Shown one piece after another: positions 1-8,331 of a stretch of 64,000 nt of DNA. The position numbers were made by a program, and so were the translations under genes. The stretch lies in the IMG/VR virus record IMGVR_UViG_3300047552_000676, positions 1 through 64,000 of that record; one strand, 5' to 3'. How positions within the stretch are numbered: the stretch's first letter is position 1; the number at the start of each line of letters is the position of its first letter. Source of the DNA: a virus. The notes under the pieces are model-generated. The model saw nothing but the letters and a program-made list of their open reading frames with translations. It was not told where the DNA came from and did no database searches.

Positions 1-42
1 CTAACACGGTTTCCAGAACGTAAAGGTAAGACGGGCGTATAA
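1..42 (+). CDS. C-terminal end of a 26-residue-repeat protein (partial, cut by window edge)
   Basis: Frame 1 is open from the window edge and ends with TAA at 40-42, giving a tail that contains RFPERKGKTGV. This resembles the last residues of the two complete repeat proteins in the window (KFPERDPDK and AFPERNPKK), so I read it as the end of a third family member on the opposite strand, convergent with the gene at 93-764. A bidirectional hairpin terminator follows directly. Only 13 codons are visible, so the call rests on the short FPER match and the shared position next to the same terminator. Confidence 0.55.
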   Translation, partial: LTRFPERKGKTGV

Positions 43-88
43 AAGAAAAGCCCCCGTAGACTCAACATCTACGGGGGCTTTTCTTTTA
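41..88. terminator. bidirectional Rho-independent terminator
   Basis: A G+C-rich stem (AGCCCCCGTAGA pairing with TCTACGGGGGCT) with a 7-nt loop is flanked by A-rich sequence on one side and T-rich sequence on the other, so it can stop transcription from both directions. It lies between convergent genes. An almost identical hairpin, with the same loop, sits at 52865-52912 beside the other complete repeat-protein gene. Confidence 0.85.
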
Positions 89-92
89 GCTA

Positions 93-764
93 TCACTTTG
101 TTTTGTCTGGATCACGTTCTGGAAACTTTTTAATGTAATCTGCCTTGTAACGCTCGTCCTGGAAAATAGCCTTTTCGCCAAGAGGAAAAGGTTTCTTCAA
201 GATATGTACTGCGTATAGGTAAGATTGAAATGGCGCTTTAGCGATGGCCTTTTCACCGATAGGAAAAGGCTTCCTAAGCACATGCAGGGCATACCCGTAT
301 GAGTATCTGGCGGATTTAGAAATTGCTTTCTCTGCAGCGGGGAAGGGGGCTTTCAGTATATACTCTGCATACTCACACGCATACTCAGGATCCTGTGCGA
401 TAGCTTTTTCACCCGCCGGAAATGGCCCTCTCAAGACTTCTTTAGCGTACTCAAACGCAGTCTCTTTATTTTTAGCTATAGCCTCTTCGCCCTTAGGAAA
501 AGGCCCACCCAGCACTAAATCCGCATACCTAAGTGAATAAACGGCGTTCTTAGAAATCGCATCTTCCCCCGCTGGAAATCGCTTCATAGTTATATTAATT
601 GCGTATAGATACGCGAAATTTGGATAATTTGCCCATAAATGCTCAAAGCGGGTTAGATGTTTGCGCCTATTCTGGTATTTATTCCAGATGTATTCTGGAT
701 GGTGAGTTTCCAACTTATCATGATGCCTGAGAGTGGAGGGGTTAGAGTGTAGGTCGTAGAGCAT
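93..764 (-). CDS. 26-residue-repeat protein (FPxGExAI family), copy A
   Basis: The product is about 223 aa. An N-terminal section is followed by six tandem units of about 26 residues, each with the pattern FPxGExAIxK, then YAxxVLxxP. Such repeats are known from many phage and metagenomic proteins of unknown function; the pattern suggests a helical solenoid, perhaps for protein binding (inference). I start at the ATG at 762-764 because AGGA lies six bases upstream and because copy B (52917-53510) begins at the matching residue; an in-frame TTG further upstream is less likely. Both complete copies share a 27-bp block upstream and the same terminator downstream, so the gene travels as a small independent unit. 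Confidence 0.85.
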   Translation of the reverse strand: MLYDLHSNPSTLRHHDKLETHHPEYIWNKYQNRRKHLTRFEHLWANYPNFAYLYAINITMKRFPAGEDAISKNAVYSLRYADLVLGGPFPKGEEAIAKNKETAFEYAKEVLRGPFPAGEKAIAQDPEYACEYAEYILKAPFPAAEKAISKSARYSYGYALHVLRKPFPIGEKAIAKAPFQSYLYAVHILKKPFPLGEKAIFQDERYKADYIKKFPERDPDKTK

Positions 765-777
765 AGAATTCCTGCTA

Positions 778-804
778 AGATGCAATAAAATTGCAGTTCT
801 AAAA
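778..804 (-). promoter_or_regulatory. 27-bp conserved upstream block with palindrome, copy A
   Basis: These 27 bases are identical to 53527-53553. Both lie just upstream of a repeat-protein gene and just downstream of another operon's terminator. The core is the inverted repeat TGCAAT-AAA-ATTGCA. Position and conservation suggest a promoter or operator, but no clear -35/-10 pair is visible. Confidence 0.55.
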
Positions 805-806
805 AC

Positions 807-856
807 GACGAAAGCCTGCTACGAGTTTTGACTTCGTAGCAGGCTTTTCTTTTTTA
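807..856. terminator. Rho-independent terminator ending the long minus-strand gene run
   Basis: An 11-14 bp perfect stem (GCCTGCTACGA with TCGTAGCAGGC, extended by A-T pairs) has a 9-nt loop. T-rich sequence follows on both strands, strongest in the plus direction. It lies directly after the stop of the gene at 854-1258 and probably ends the virion/packaging transcript. Confidence 0.85.
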
Positions 857-1258
857 TACGTCTTGCTCAACTTCACATTCTAGATGTATCCTATAGGCTC
901 TAGTCTGAACGTAGTCTGATTTTCGTATAACAGACAACATCTCAGTACCAACACTCATGCCCCCAGTCTCAGGGTCGTAGCTAAATCTCTTACCAAAGGC
1001 CAGATGCAACGCGCTATAGACTTCTTCCCAAGACCCTTCATCCGGGAGCTCCCATACGGTATTGAATCCACTGAAGATCTGCTGTCTAGTCATATTCTTG
1101 ACATCGATGTTCAGTGGGAAAATTTCCGCGTGCAATAGCCCAAAGGCTTTAGGATACTTTGCTATATGCCTTAGCATCCTGTTAAGCGACTGAGTATACG
1201 CTGGTTTAGCTACTGCTATAGAGTTTAGCAGTGATGCATGTTCACTAGTGGCTATCAC
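854..1258 (-). CDS. protein of unknown function, downstream of endolysin
   Basis: A 134-aa product with no family I recognise, no signal peptide and no membrane segment. Its start overlaps the end of the endolysin gene by 14 bp, which suggests coupled translation. It is the last gene before the terminator at 807-856, so it is the distal gene of the long minus-strand run. Position next to the endolysin would allow a role in lysis, but nothing in the sequence shows one. Confidence 0.7.
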   Translation of the reverse strand: MIATSEHASLLNSIAVAKPAYTQSLNRMLRHIAKYPKAFGLLHAEIFPLNIDVKNMTRQQIFSGFNTVWELPDEGSWEEVYSALHLAFGKRFSYDPETGGMSVGTEMLSVIRKSDYVQTRAYRIHLECEVEQDV

Positions 1259-1916
1259 GCAGGTTCCTCACAGATAGAAGGCAGTCCACTGCCCTAGAAA
1301 ACCTCTGGATTCGTTCTTCAAGGTGCATCAGAGCTGGCCCATTTACGATACGTGTTACTCTAGTCATGAGCGCTCGATAGGTGTCGTCAGAACCGCCTGA
1401 CATAACTGCTTCACTACATTTATTGGTTTTCCAAAACCAGCAAGCAGACCGAACCGCATCTAGAGGCTGAAGCAGTAGATCAGGGTTAGAAACGCAATCT
1501 ACACCGCAGTATTCACTGTACTTTTCGTAGTTCTCTTCCCAGGTGAGTTGAGTGAGCCCGCGTCCATGCTTACCTGCATACAGCAACCGACTCAGTTCTG
1601 CGGGCTTACGCACGTAATTTCTAGCGTTTTCTAGCTCTTCTTCATCGATCCGTTTATTCTTATCGAGGTCAAACGCTCTACGAAAGACGTTTGCTACTCG
1701 GACAGGGTCCTTGTAGTACAGATCTTCTTCTATCACTTCTAACCCTCGTGTTTCGATCGAAACCGTAGCGAAGAAGGCTGCACCTATAAGGTAGTGATCG
1801 TAAATCCCGAACTCCGGGCAAAACTCATTGAAGTAGGGTTGATAGCGTTCGGCGAAATCTACTTGACTATTCGTGCACTGCTGAATAACCTCAACGCTTA
1901 ATTCGCTAAGCATCAT
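1245..1916 (-). CDS. endolysin, glycoside hydrolase family 19 (chitinase-like), with EF-hand loop
   Basis: The 223-aa product should cleave peptidoglycan at the end of infection. GH19 features are visible in order: AAFFATVSIETRG with the likely catalytic Glu55, the Glu pair at 63-64 before DLYY, HGRGLTQLTWEENY at about 117-130, the DAVRSACWFW helix, and VTRIVNGP near 187-194. Between the two halves of the catalytic cleft, residues 83-94 (DLDKNKRIDEEE) match a canonical 12-residue EF-hand calcium loop, which is not part of the GH19 core. There is no signal peptide or SAR helix at the N-terminus, so export would need a holin. The start overlaps the upstream stop (ATGA); a second ATG directly follows and has better spacing from GGAG. 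Confidence 0.88.
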   Translation of the reverse strand: MMLSELSVEVIQQCTNSQVDFAERYQPYFNEFCPEFGIYDHYLIGAAFFATVSIETRGLEVIEEDLYYKDPVRVANVFRRAFDLDKNKRIDEEELENARNYVRKPAELSRLLYAGKHGRGLTQLTWEENYEKYSEYCGVDCVSNPDLLLQPLDAVRSACWFWKTNKCSEAVMSGGSDDTYRALMTRVTRIVNGPALMHLEERIQRFSRAVDCLLSVRNLRDSH

Positions 1917-2302
1917 TTCTCCAAGGGAACTAACGCTACGATACGGGTGTGCAAATCATAGCTAAGTTGATATCCAATGACTGATTCCTCTTCGTTTAGA
2001 TATATAAACGCTGATAGTACGAATCCGGTATGATTCAGCGGCATATAGACCTTCGAGAGTTTAACCTCTAGGTCTTCGACTGTGATTACATTGCCTTGGC
2101 TGTCCTTACCGAAGTCTGCCTTTAGAATAGCCTCTTTTAATGCGCGTACATCACTGTTCGTGATAGTACGTTTCGACTGCTCCCTACCTGCACAGGCTAG
2201 GCCTAAGAACTGAATCTTATAGGGGGTGCTGTTCAGGTAATTCAACCGCAGAGCTTCCTTTGCGGCCTTGTAGATAGCTTTGTAGATGTTTGGTTGTATC
2301 AT
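1913..2302 (-). CDS. protein of unknown function between prohead protease and endolysin
   Basis: The product is 129 aa, soluble, and of no family I recognise. It overlaps the protease gene upstream by one base and the endolysin gene downstream by four bases, so it is translated within the same tightly coupled run. It may be a virion or head-assembly protein because of its neighbours (inference). Confidence 0.7.
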   Translation of the reverse strand: MIQPNIYKAIYKAAKEALRLNYLNSTPYKIQFLGLACAGREQSKRTITNSDVRALKEAILKADFGKDSQGNVITVEDLEVKLSKVYMPLNHTGFVLSAFIYLNEEESVIGYQLSYDLHTRIVALVPLEK

Positions 2303-3024
2303 CAGAATGCAGGGACAGTGCCCTTCTCCAAGTCTAAGCGTACCGTATGTTGAGCAGTTCCAAAGGCCGGATCTACCACGACAGAAAGCTCATAGGGCTT
2401 CACGTAATGAACGTTCTTATAAACAAGACGCCCGTCCTTAACATAGAAGCACACTTCTTCATTAGACTCTGGCACATGAGTACACTCACCAGATTTTGCA
2501 CCACAGAACGAACAAGAAGTGTATTCGACTAGAGCACCCATCGAATACGTGGCTAGTTCACCCGCTTGCATTCTCTCTGCCAGAGCTTTGTTCTTGGTCT
2601 TGTCTATTGCTGCAAGAGCTACGACCTTCCAATACTTATCCATCCCGTAGCCAACGATCTTAGTGAGGCTAGTGTCGATCACCATACCAAGAGCCTTCTT
2701 ATGATCTTCCGATCGGTGCTCCTCATACATAGGCATACCTGCCCACCCTTTGTAGGCCGGTCTACCTAGCTCTACGTTCCAGCGAATTAGCTCTTCCAAC
2801 GGGAAAGCAAATCCATTTCGGTTAGGAAGGTCGCTATACATGATAGGAACCGGGTAGATAAGATAGTCAGCCGGATTAGGGCTAATCATCAGTTCTTTGG
2901 CCGCGAATGGGAGTTGAAGCTCCCATCCAGTAGGGGCCTCAACCTGTAGGATATCCGAAGTGACATCTTTTGCCGCAGTTATCTTGTTCCAATCATGGAA
3001 CCCCAAGTTTAACTTACTTTCCAT
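2302..3024 (-). CDS. putative prohead maturation protease
   Basis: The 240-aa product lies just after portal in the packaging module, where head proteases commonly sit. It contains a region with NRNGFAFPLEEL, PAYKGWAGMPMYEEHR and ALGMVIDTSL, matching the phage prohead-protease pattern in which the His of an E/DH motif and a later Ser (here YSMGA, about residue 161) form the active site. A CxxC...CxH cluster (CSFCGAKSGECTH, about 171-183) is an added zinc-like element. The protease would process capsid, scaffold or injected proteins. The catalytic assignment is by pattern only. Confidence 0.6.
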   Translation of the reverse strand: MESKLNLGFHDWNKITAAKDVTSDILQVEAPTGWELQLPFAAKELMISPNPADYLIYPVPIMYSDLPNRNGFAFPLEELIRWNVELGRPAYKGWAGMPMYEEHRSEDHKKALGMVIDTSLTKIVGYGMDKYWKVVALAAIDKTKNKALAERMQAGELATYSMGALVEYTSCSFCGAKSGECTHVPESNEEVCFYVKDGRLVYKNVHYVKPYELSVVVDPAFGTAQHTVRLDLEKGTVPAF

Positions 3025-3513
3025 TTACATTAACCTATAAGGAGTGTTCGGGAAATTGGAATAATACCGCGGAGGTATCTTGTTGATGTTTGGGCTCTTA
3101 CCGGGAGGAACGATGCGTTCGTCTTGCGGGTTATGCAGTGACGGATATCTAGGGTCGTCCTTACTGAGCTCGATACGCTTTGTACCGTTGTCCCCTACTC
3201 TAGAGTAGTAGACTTGCTTTGCACCGCTCGGTATAGGTGGTCGCTTGACTTCGTAGTATAACTTCCAAGCCGCACACTCTATGCCGTCTGTTCGCCGTTC
3301 GATACCAACAAGAATACCACCCAAGTCGTACAGTCCGTCTTCTGTTCGTGGTACTCTATTAGAGCCTACAAACATCATAGGATTGTCAGTTACAAGTGTA
3401 AGATTAACACCTGGAGGCAACAGCCTGGAATACGCCATTACATCCCGCAGGATTGCAGCTAGTACTCTAGGAGTTGCCTTGTCCCAAACTACGCCGAATT
3501 TAACTGTAGTCAT
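3025..3513 (-). CDS. protein of unknown function between portal and protease
   Basis: A 162-aa protein, rich in Pro and Arg in its C-terminal half, with no motif I can assign. It sits directly between portal and putative protease with no intergenic space, which makes a head-assembly role likely but unproven. Confidence 0.7.
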   Translation of the reverse strand: MTTVKFGVVWDKATPRVLAAILRDVMAYSRLLPPGVNLTLVTDNPMMFVGSNRVPRTEDGLYDLGGILVGIERRTDGIECAAWKLYYEVKRPPIPSGAKQVYYSRVGDNGTKRIELSKDDPRYPSLHNPQDERIVPPGKSPNINKIPPRYYSNFPNTPYRLM

Positions 3514-3514
3514 G

Positions 3515-5377
3515 TTATTTCCTGACTAAGCCTATGTCGTAAGACGCCCCTAGCTTTTCCCTTACAGACTTTCTTACTTGGGCACGCCGCTCAGGGTCCT
3601 TTAAGGATTGAGTGACTTTGTAGAGCAAATCATTTTCACGAGAAGTCGATCGTGCGGAGTCCACCATCGCATGTACCTTGTTGCCGCTTTTAGACAACTT
3701 GGCTAAAGAAGAGTTGTTGAACTCCCGAGCTAGCAATGGCATTTTGCGATGAGTAGCGCTAACCGAAGCTGGGCGGGCACCCATACCTCTTGGATCGATA
3801 GCGCTGAACCGCATGTCCTCTGGAGGTGAGCCACCTTCTTCCTCTGGAGCAGCTTCTTCATCCTCTTGCTCCTTTAAGGTGGTGAGCCCGCTCTTATCCA
3901 TTACCGTCTTGATCTTCTTACGAATCTCCGCATCTTCTTCCAAGTCAGACAGCATGGTGGTGATGTTAACACCAGCAGCGGCTGCCCACATCTTCATCGG
4001 GATTTCGTACCCCTTCTCTGACAACTTTTCGAGCATATCAAACTCGCTATCCTTATCCCGACCTTCTAGTGATTTATGCCACCGGAGTTCAGGTAGGATA
4101 AGGTTGTCAGAATTGCTCAAGTTATATGCTAGATCAGCGACTGACTCAATTCTTCTGGCCTTTGTAGGATCCTTATACAACCCGTTAAACACTGCCACCA
4201 TTGGTAGGATCTTAGTCGTAAACGTCTTGTAGGTAAGGAATGAACGGTAGGCTTCCAGATTATCTAAGAAAGAAGACACCGCAGCTTCGGCGGTGGCAAA
4301 ACTCGCATCACCTGAAAGGAACGCCTCAGACGTACCCAAGGCTCTCAGCTTAAACGGAGTAAGCTGTTCAAAGGTGTCAGTCCACTTCCAGAAGTCCCCA
4401 CCTGGACGAACTTCGTTGACGTCTACGCCACGTCTAGTTGCAATCCACGCACCTAATGGATCATCTTCCGAGCGTTGGAAATCCGAGAGGATTGAATACA
4501 TCTCGGCGTCTGTAGGTTCCCAATTTTCGTCACCAATCTGAATATGTGAAGTAGAACGCTGACGTTTCATCGCCTCTGTCAGAGTTCCTCTGTACAGAGT
4601 CTTCTCCAGCATATACACAGGTAGCAGCCGCTTTAGATAGGACACTGATGTTCTATCTCGCATACCCTTTCTAGGGATATACAGCGTAGCTAACGGGTCT
4701 AGAACAGCGGAGCCACGTGAAAACGTTTCCAGTAGTTGCTTCGGATAGTTTTGAAGAGCTTCGGTTAAGAACGGTGAACCCGAATTCAAAAACTGGTTGA
4801 GCGCGTTAGCTGAGTTAACACTGATTACTGGATCCAGCGAGTAAAACGGCTGAGGAGTAATCGACGAGTTAACAAAATCGTGGATTAGTACGTCCTGGAA
4901 AACCTTGTGGTCGAAGTCATAGACTAGGGACCCAATGAACGCGCCGTCTACCAAGTGAGTCATCGAAATTTCCTGCATCAGCGTGCGGAAATTCAATCGG
5001 GTCAAGCTCTCACGGAAGGGCGCAATGTTTTTGTTTTCGACCCCTGCTAACGTGACGTCAGAGAACGGCATGTTAGAAATGATGTCTACCATCGCACCTG
5101 CTACGTTATCAAAATAGTAGCAGTCACGATAGTATGTAGTCAGTAACGCCTCATTGTACTCCGGGATGATACCAAGGAAAGTGGTATTGAATGCCGGACC
5201 TCCGAAGGTCATTACTGATGTATTCGATCCTGCCATCGGGGTAGTATAACTACTACCCAGAATGTTGGCTGCGGAGTCTTTCTTTGCCGCGCGTATATTT
5301 GCCGAGCGGCTGGTCATTGGGGAGCCTTTCAAGGAGACCATCTTGTTTCCTTGAACAGTGATTCTAGATTTTAGCAT
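3515..5377 (-). CDS. portal protein
   Basis: About 620 aa. It follows the large terminase in the packaging module and has the expected size for a myovirus portal, the dodecameric ring through which DNA enters the head. Portal-like features are the long helical body with the segments DCYYFDNVAGAMVDIISN, RKGMRDRTSVSYLKRLLPVY and RRGVDVNEV, followed by an acidic, low-complexity C-terminal region (about 535-560, EEEAAPEEEGG). I place the start at 5377 rather than upstream because TAATG couples it to the preceding gene and GGAG lies six bases before the ATG. Confidence 0.75.
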   Translation of the reverse strand: MLKSRITVQGNKMVSLKGSPMTSRSANIRAAKKDSAANILGSSYTTPMAGSNTSVMTFGGPAFNTTFLGIIPEYNEALLTTYYRDCYYFDNVAGAMVDIISNMPFSDVTLAGVENKNIAPFRESLTRLNFRTLMQEISMTHLVDGAFIGSLVYDFDHKVFQDVLIHDFVNSSITPQPFYSLDPVISVNSANALNQFLNSGSPFLTEALQNYPKQLLETFSRGSAVLDPLATLYIPRKGMRDRTSVSYLKRLLPVYMLEKTLYRGTLTEAMKRQRSTSHIQIGDENWEPTDAEMYSILSDFQRSEDDPLGAWIATRRGVDVNEVRPGGDFWKWTDTFEQLTPFKLRALGTSEAFLSGDASFATAEAAVSSFLDNLEAYRSFLTYKTFTTKILPMVAVFNGLYKDPTKARRIESVADLAYNLSNSDNLILPELRWHKSLEGRDKDSEFDMLEKLSEKGYEIPMKMWAAAAGVNITTMLSDLEEDAEIRKKIKTVMDKSGLTTLKEQEDEEAAPEEEGGSPPEDMRFSAIDPRGMGARPASVSATHRKMPLLAREFNNSSLAKLSKSGNKVHAMVDSARSTSRENDLLYKVTQSLKDPERRAQVRKSVREKLGASYDIGLVRK

Positions 5378-5637
5378 TAGCTCTCCAGATACATATTCTC
5401 TAACGGAGAAACAAACCTGTCCTTTTCGCACAGGTATTGCATCTGATCGTTTACACGTACTTTACCCATAGGGGTGCCGCAATACGGACAGACCCCTACT
5501 TTTGAGTAGTCTAGTCGTGCGGTTATTTTTGTTTCCCCGGAAGCTTTTGCTATTACAGGGGTTGGGGCCTCAGGAGCTAGATGTCTTTTGAACGCCGCTT
5601 CAATGCTTTTCTTGTCTAAGAACTTCATGGTGCTCAA
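5377..5637 (-). CDS. small zinc-ribbon protein
   Basis: An 86-aa protein with a CPYCGTPM knuckle near residue 54 and a later single Cys before the C-terminus, suggesting a partial zinc ribbon. It lies between large terminase and portal, and its stop codon overlaps the portal start (TAATG), so the two are probably co-translated. A role in packaging is an inference from position. Confidence 0.7.
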   Translation of the reverse strand: MSTMKFLDKKSIEAAFKRHLAPEAPTPVIAKASGETKITARLDYSKVGVCPYCGTPMGKVRVNDQMQYLCEKDRFVSPLENMYLES

Positions 5638-5667
5638 TCCGTGGTGTTAAACTCTGCATAAAATTGT

Positions 5668-7881
5668 TCATCGCAGCGGGAATCTAGAACGACCGGAAAC
5701 AAAAACTCGGGCCTTATTACTGGTTATATCACGACTCTTAGTCCCTTGCTTTTCCATATGCTCTCTCACCTTTGGCATAAAGAGCATAGCAGTTAATACG
5801 ATGACTGAGCGCAAGATGTCGTCAGTGAAACCTGAACCCTTTTGAAGACTACCGTTTTCGTCAACCGTTGTCATCATCTGAAGATATAGGTGGTCCACCG
5901 GATAACCCACGAGCTCTGTTTTGTAGTTCTTAACTTCTTCGATGTTATCAAACTTTAGTTCGGTAGAAGGCAGAATCAAACTTCCACTCTGGACTAGATC
6001 TTTGAAGTAGTCAAATTGCTTGGAGTTAAGCGTTACGCTTAGAGGCATGCACCTATCATTGGTGTCTTCTTTTATTTGTTGAAGCATGCCAATAGAATTC
6101 CAACGGTCTGCTCCGAAAGCACACACGTTGCAGTTCTTTGCTAGCGGTAGCAGGATGTCTCGATAAACGCTTGGAAAATGAATGGGACGTTTTGAAGAAG
6201 GCATCAGTTCTAAAACCGTGCATACTTCTACGGCTAGATCCTTTCTACGACCAAGAGCTAGCGCGAAAGAGTTGTTCACCAATCCTGCATCTACTGCCAT
6301 CGCGTGAGGTGACCACTCAGCCTTCTCTATGATATCCGTCAGTTTAGCTACTGTGTACTCCGGATTCTCCAGATCAACCTTTAGCTTGTGGTACTGTCTT
6401 CCAACGAAACAGTGCTGTACCTGGCTACGGTTAAACACTGCACTGTCCACCCTTGGTGGATTAGCTCCAAAGTCACGCTCGGCTTTCGTGGCGTTTCTAG
6501 CATAAGCCTGCCGAATGATGGGGTGACTTCTCGTGTATAGTGGGTTGATTTCCCAAGTCGGCAGCCGAAGACCTAATGACAATGCATCAGGATTTGCACT
6601 TTCACCAAGAAGCCTACAGATTTTATCCTGCCAAGACTTAGGGCTAGAAATAGCGATGTTGAGGCCAGTAGGAATAGTATTGATACCTCTCTTGTAGAGG
6701 TCATACATTTCGGTTCGTACTGTGGACAGTGAGTTGTCTAAGGACTGGTGCACTTCATCCGCGTTTGCCCGTTCTCTCTCGTTATCTTCGTCATCAAGTT
6801 CTTGTTCCTCACCTTCGTTATCCACAAAGGTACGCTTGATATCGAATGGGAACATACCCAACTCGTCAGTTACAGCTAAAACCCGCGTGTCACCCCGCAA
6901 GGTGCGCATGTTAGGCCCCATGAAATAGTAGTCCAGGTTTCGATGGAAGAACCTGAAGAACGTGTCATTCTTTTTGTAGAGCTCCTTGTCGTATCTACGC
7001 CCTACATCGTCAAGCAAACGGAAGTACTCTTTGAACCAGTCAGAGTTATCAATGATCTGATAGAAGGGTGACCAAAGTAGTTTGTTCGCCCGAGCAACAG
7101 TCAGAGCCACAAACGTAGAGGTTAACGGTGTGAACTCTTGAATACCTTGGCAAATTGCTGCTAGTCGTGGGGACTTCAATAGAGCATGTGCGTGGTAAGC
7201 ACTCTTAGTAGAAGAGAACGATGACTTACCGCCTCGCTGGCCTGCTACCAATACAAGCTGGTTATAGCCCACCAGACTATCGTCAAGTATCATGCCAGAC
7301 TTAGTCCTAGAACACTTAGGACAAACCCCGTCTTCGAGAAGAACTACCTTCTTGACAAGATCGTTAGGGTCCATGTCTACAGGAATATTCGTTACATCCG
7401 TGTAGTAATGTTTGTCTGTGCAGTGTGGGCAGTACTCACCAAAAAGAACATAGCTGATCCAGAGCTGCCTAGCAAAAGGCAGCTTGATGGTTTTGCCTGC
7501 AATGTTTTTGCAGAAGTCGAAATAATTTTTAGCTCGCTTTAGATCGCGATCATCAACGCTAAGATCCTTGACAGTATTTGTCAATGGATCAAAGGAGTTC
7601 ATCATCGCTTGCCATACGAAGTTATCGCTTACGTCTTCTTGTAGCTCGATTTCCAAGTCTTTTGGCGTAAGAGTTTCGATCCGCTTTTGTTCTAGCTGAA
7701 CTATAGGCAAATCCGGGTTAGAGGACCCTCTTGGTATAAATTCAAGTTCACCCAGCTCAGTTATGCTTGCGATTTCTCTTAGTTGTTTGAAGTTCTCGCA
7801 CCTGTACTTCGGGCCTTTGTTTTGATCGCGGCAGGTTAGAAATAGAGAGCATTTTAAGCAAGAGGCTCTGGGTGTCGACAT
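5668..7881 (-). CDS. terL: terminase large subunit (packaging ATPase and nuclease)
   Basis: About 737 aa from the ATG at 7881 (CAGGAAATG, with AAGGAG further upstream). The ATPase domain has a Walker A, GQRGGKS, at about 214-220 and a Walker B, VLAVTDELG. The C-terminal nuclease has AVDAGLVNNSFALALG with its first acidic residue and a later acidic stretch near VGYPVDHLYLQMM. Two zinc-like elements are unusual: an N-terminal Cys cluster (CLKC...C...C in the first 35 residues) and paired CPHC and CPKC knuckles inserted before Walker A. The first 125 bp overlap the upstream gene in another frame; the N-terminal Cys cluster argues that this part is real. Confidence 0.92.
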   Translation of the reverse strand: MSTPRASCLKCSLFLTCRDQNKGPKYRCENFKQLREIASITELGELEFIPRGSSNPDLPIVQLEQKRIETLTPKDLEIELQEDVSDNFVWQAMMNSFDPLTNTVKDLSVDDRDLKRAKNYFDFCKNIAGKTIKLPFARQLWISYVLFGEYCPHCTDKHYYTDVTNIPVDMDPNDLVKKVVLLEDGVCPKCSRTKSGMILDDSLVGYNQLVLVAGQRGGKSSFSSTKSAYHAHALLKSPRLAAICQGIQEFTPLTSTFVALTVARANKLLWSPFYQIIDNSDWFKEYFRLLDDVGRRYDKELYKKNDTFFRFFHRNLDYYFMGPNMRTLRGDTRVLAVTDELGMFPFDIKRTFVDNEGEEQELDDEDNERERANADEVHQSLDNSLSTVRTEMYDLYKRGINTIPTGLNIAISSPKSWQDKICRLLGESANPDALSLGLRLPTWEINPLYTRSHPIIRQAYARNATKAERDFGANPPRVDSAVFNRSQVQHCFVGRQYHKLKVDLENPEYTVAKLTDIIEKAEWSPHAMAVDAGLVNNSFALALGRRKDLAVEVCTVLELMPSSKRPIHFPSVYRDILLPLAKNCNVCAFGADRWNSIGMLQQIKEDTNDRCMPLSVTLNSKQFDYFKDLVQSGSLILPSTELKFDNIEEVKNYKTELVGYPVDHLYLQMMTTVDENGSLQKGSGFTDDILRSVIVLTAMLFMPKVREHMEKQGTKSRDITSNKARVFVSGRSRFPLR

Positions 7882-8329
7882 TTCCTGTATTCTCCTTGAG
7901 CATATGCAGCAAGGTGTGCATAGCCTTTTCACTATCTTTTAGTGATGAGTAGTCCTGCACAAAGCTGATGATCTTAGCCAGAATAGCTTTCTGCATACTA
8001 TCTTCGATAGACGCGAACAAGTGCTGAGTATCAGCCGGCTCCTCGAAAGCTCTTTCTAAAATCTCTTTTGCGTCTTGAAGTCCATTGCTGATACCCAACA
8101 CTAACGGAGCAATTTCAGTTAGGAAGAACTCTCGAGACTTGTCTATATTGGGGGCCACTCGCTCAGGGAACTCCCGCTTTAACCTACTCACTTGGGCAAT
8201 TATCCCTAGGTTAGTTGGTATAGACGCAGTTGGAGCGGGGGACGCCACTGAGATATGTGGCTTCTTATCGTCTTCAGGTGCTGGGTATCGGAACTTCATA
8301 GACCGATACCTCGGTGGAGTTGTTTTCAT
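7757..8329 (-). CDS. unknown protein upstream of TerL, possible small terminase
   Basis: A 190-aa protein, largely helical after a Pro-rich N-terminus, with a basic C-terminal tail (KRNRK). It sits immediately upstream of the large terminase, the usual place for a small terminase subunit, and has a suitable size, but I see no clear helix-turn-helix. Its last 125 bp overlap the terminase reading frame, an unusually long overlap here. Small terminase is a guess from position. Confidence 0.6.
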   Translation of the reverse strand: MKTTPPRYRSMKFRYPAPEDDKKPHISVASPAPTASIPTNLGIIAQVSRLKREFPERVAPNIDKSREFFLTEIAPLVLGISNGLQDAKEILERAFEEPADTQHLFASIEDSMQKAILAKIISFVQDYSSLKDSEKAMHTLLHMLKENTGNVDTQSLLLKMLSISNLPRSKQRPEVQVRELQTTKRNRKHN

Positions 8330-8331
8330 GT

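Noticed and set aside
244-540. Plus-strand frame opposite the repeat-protein gene
   Set aside because: It is the mirror of the repeated codons on the minus strand and has no start signal.
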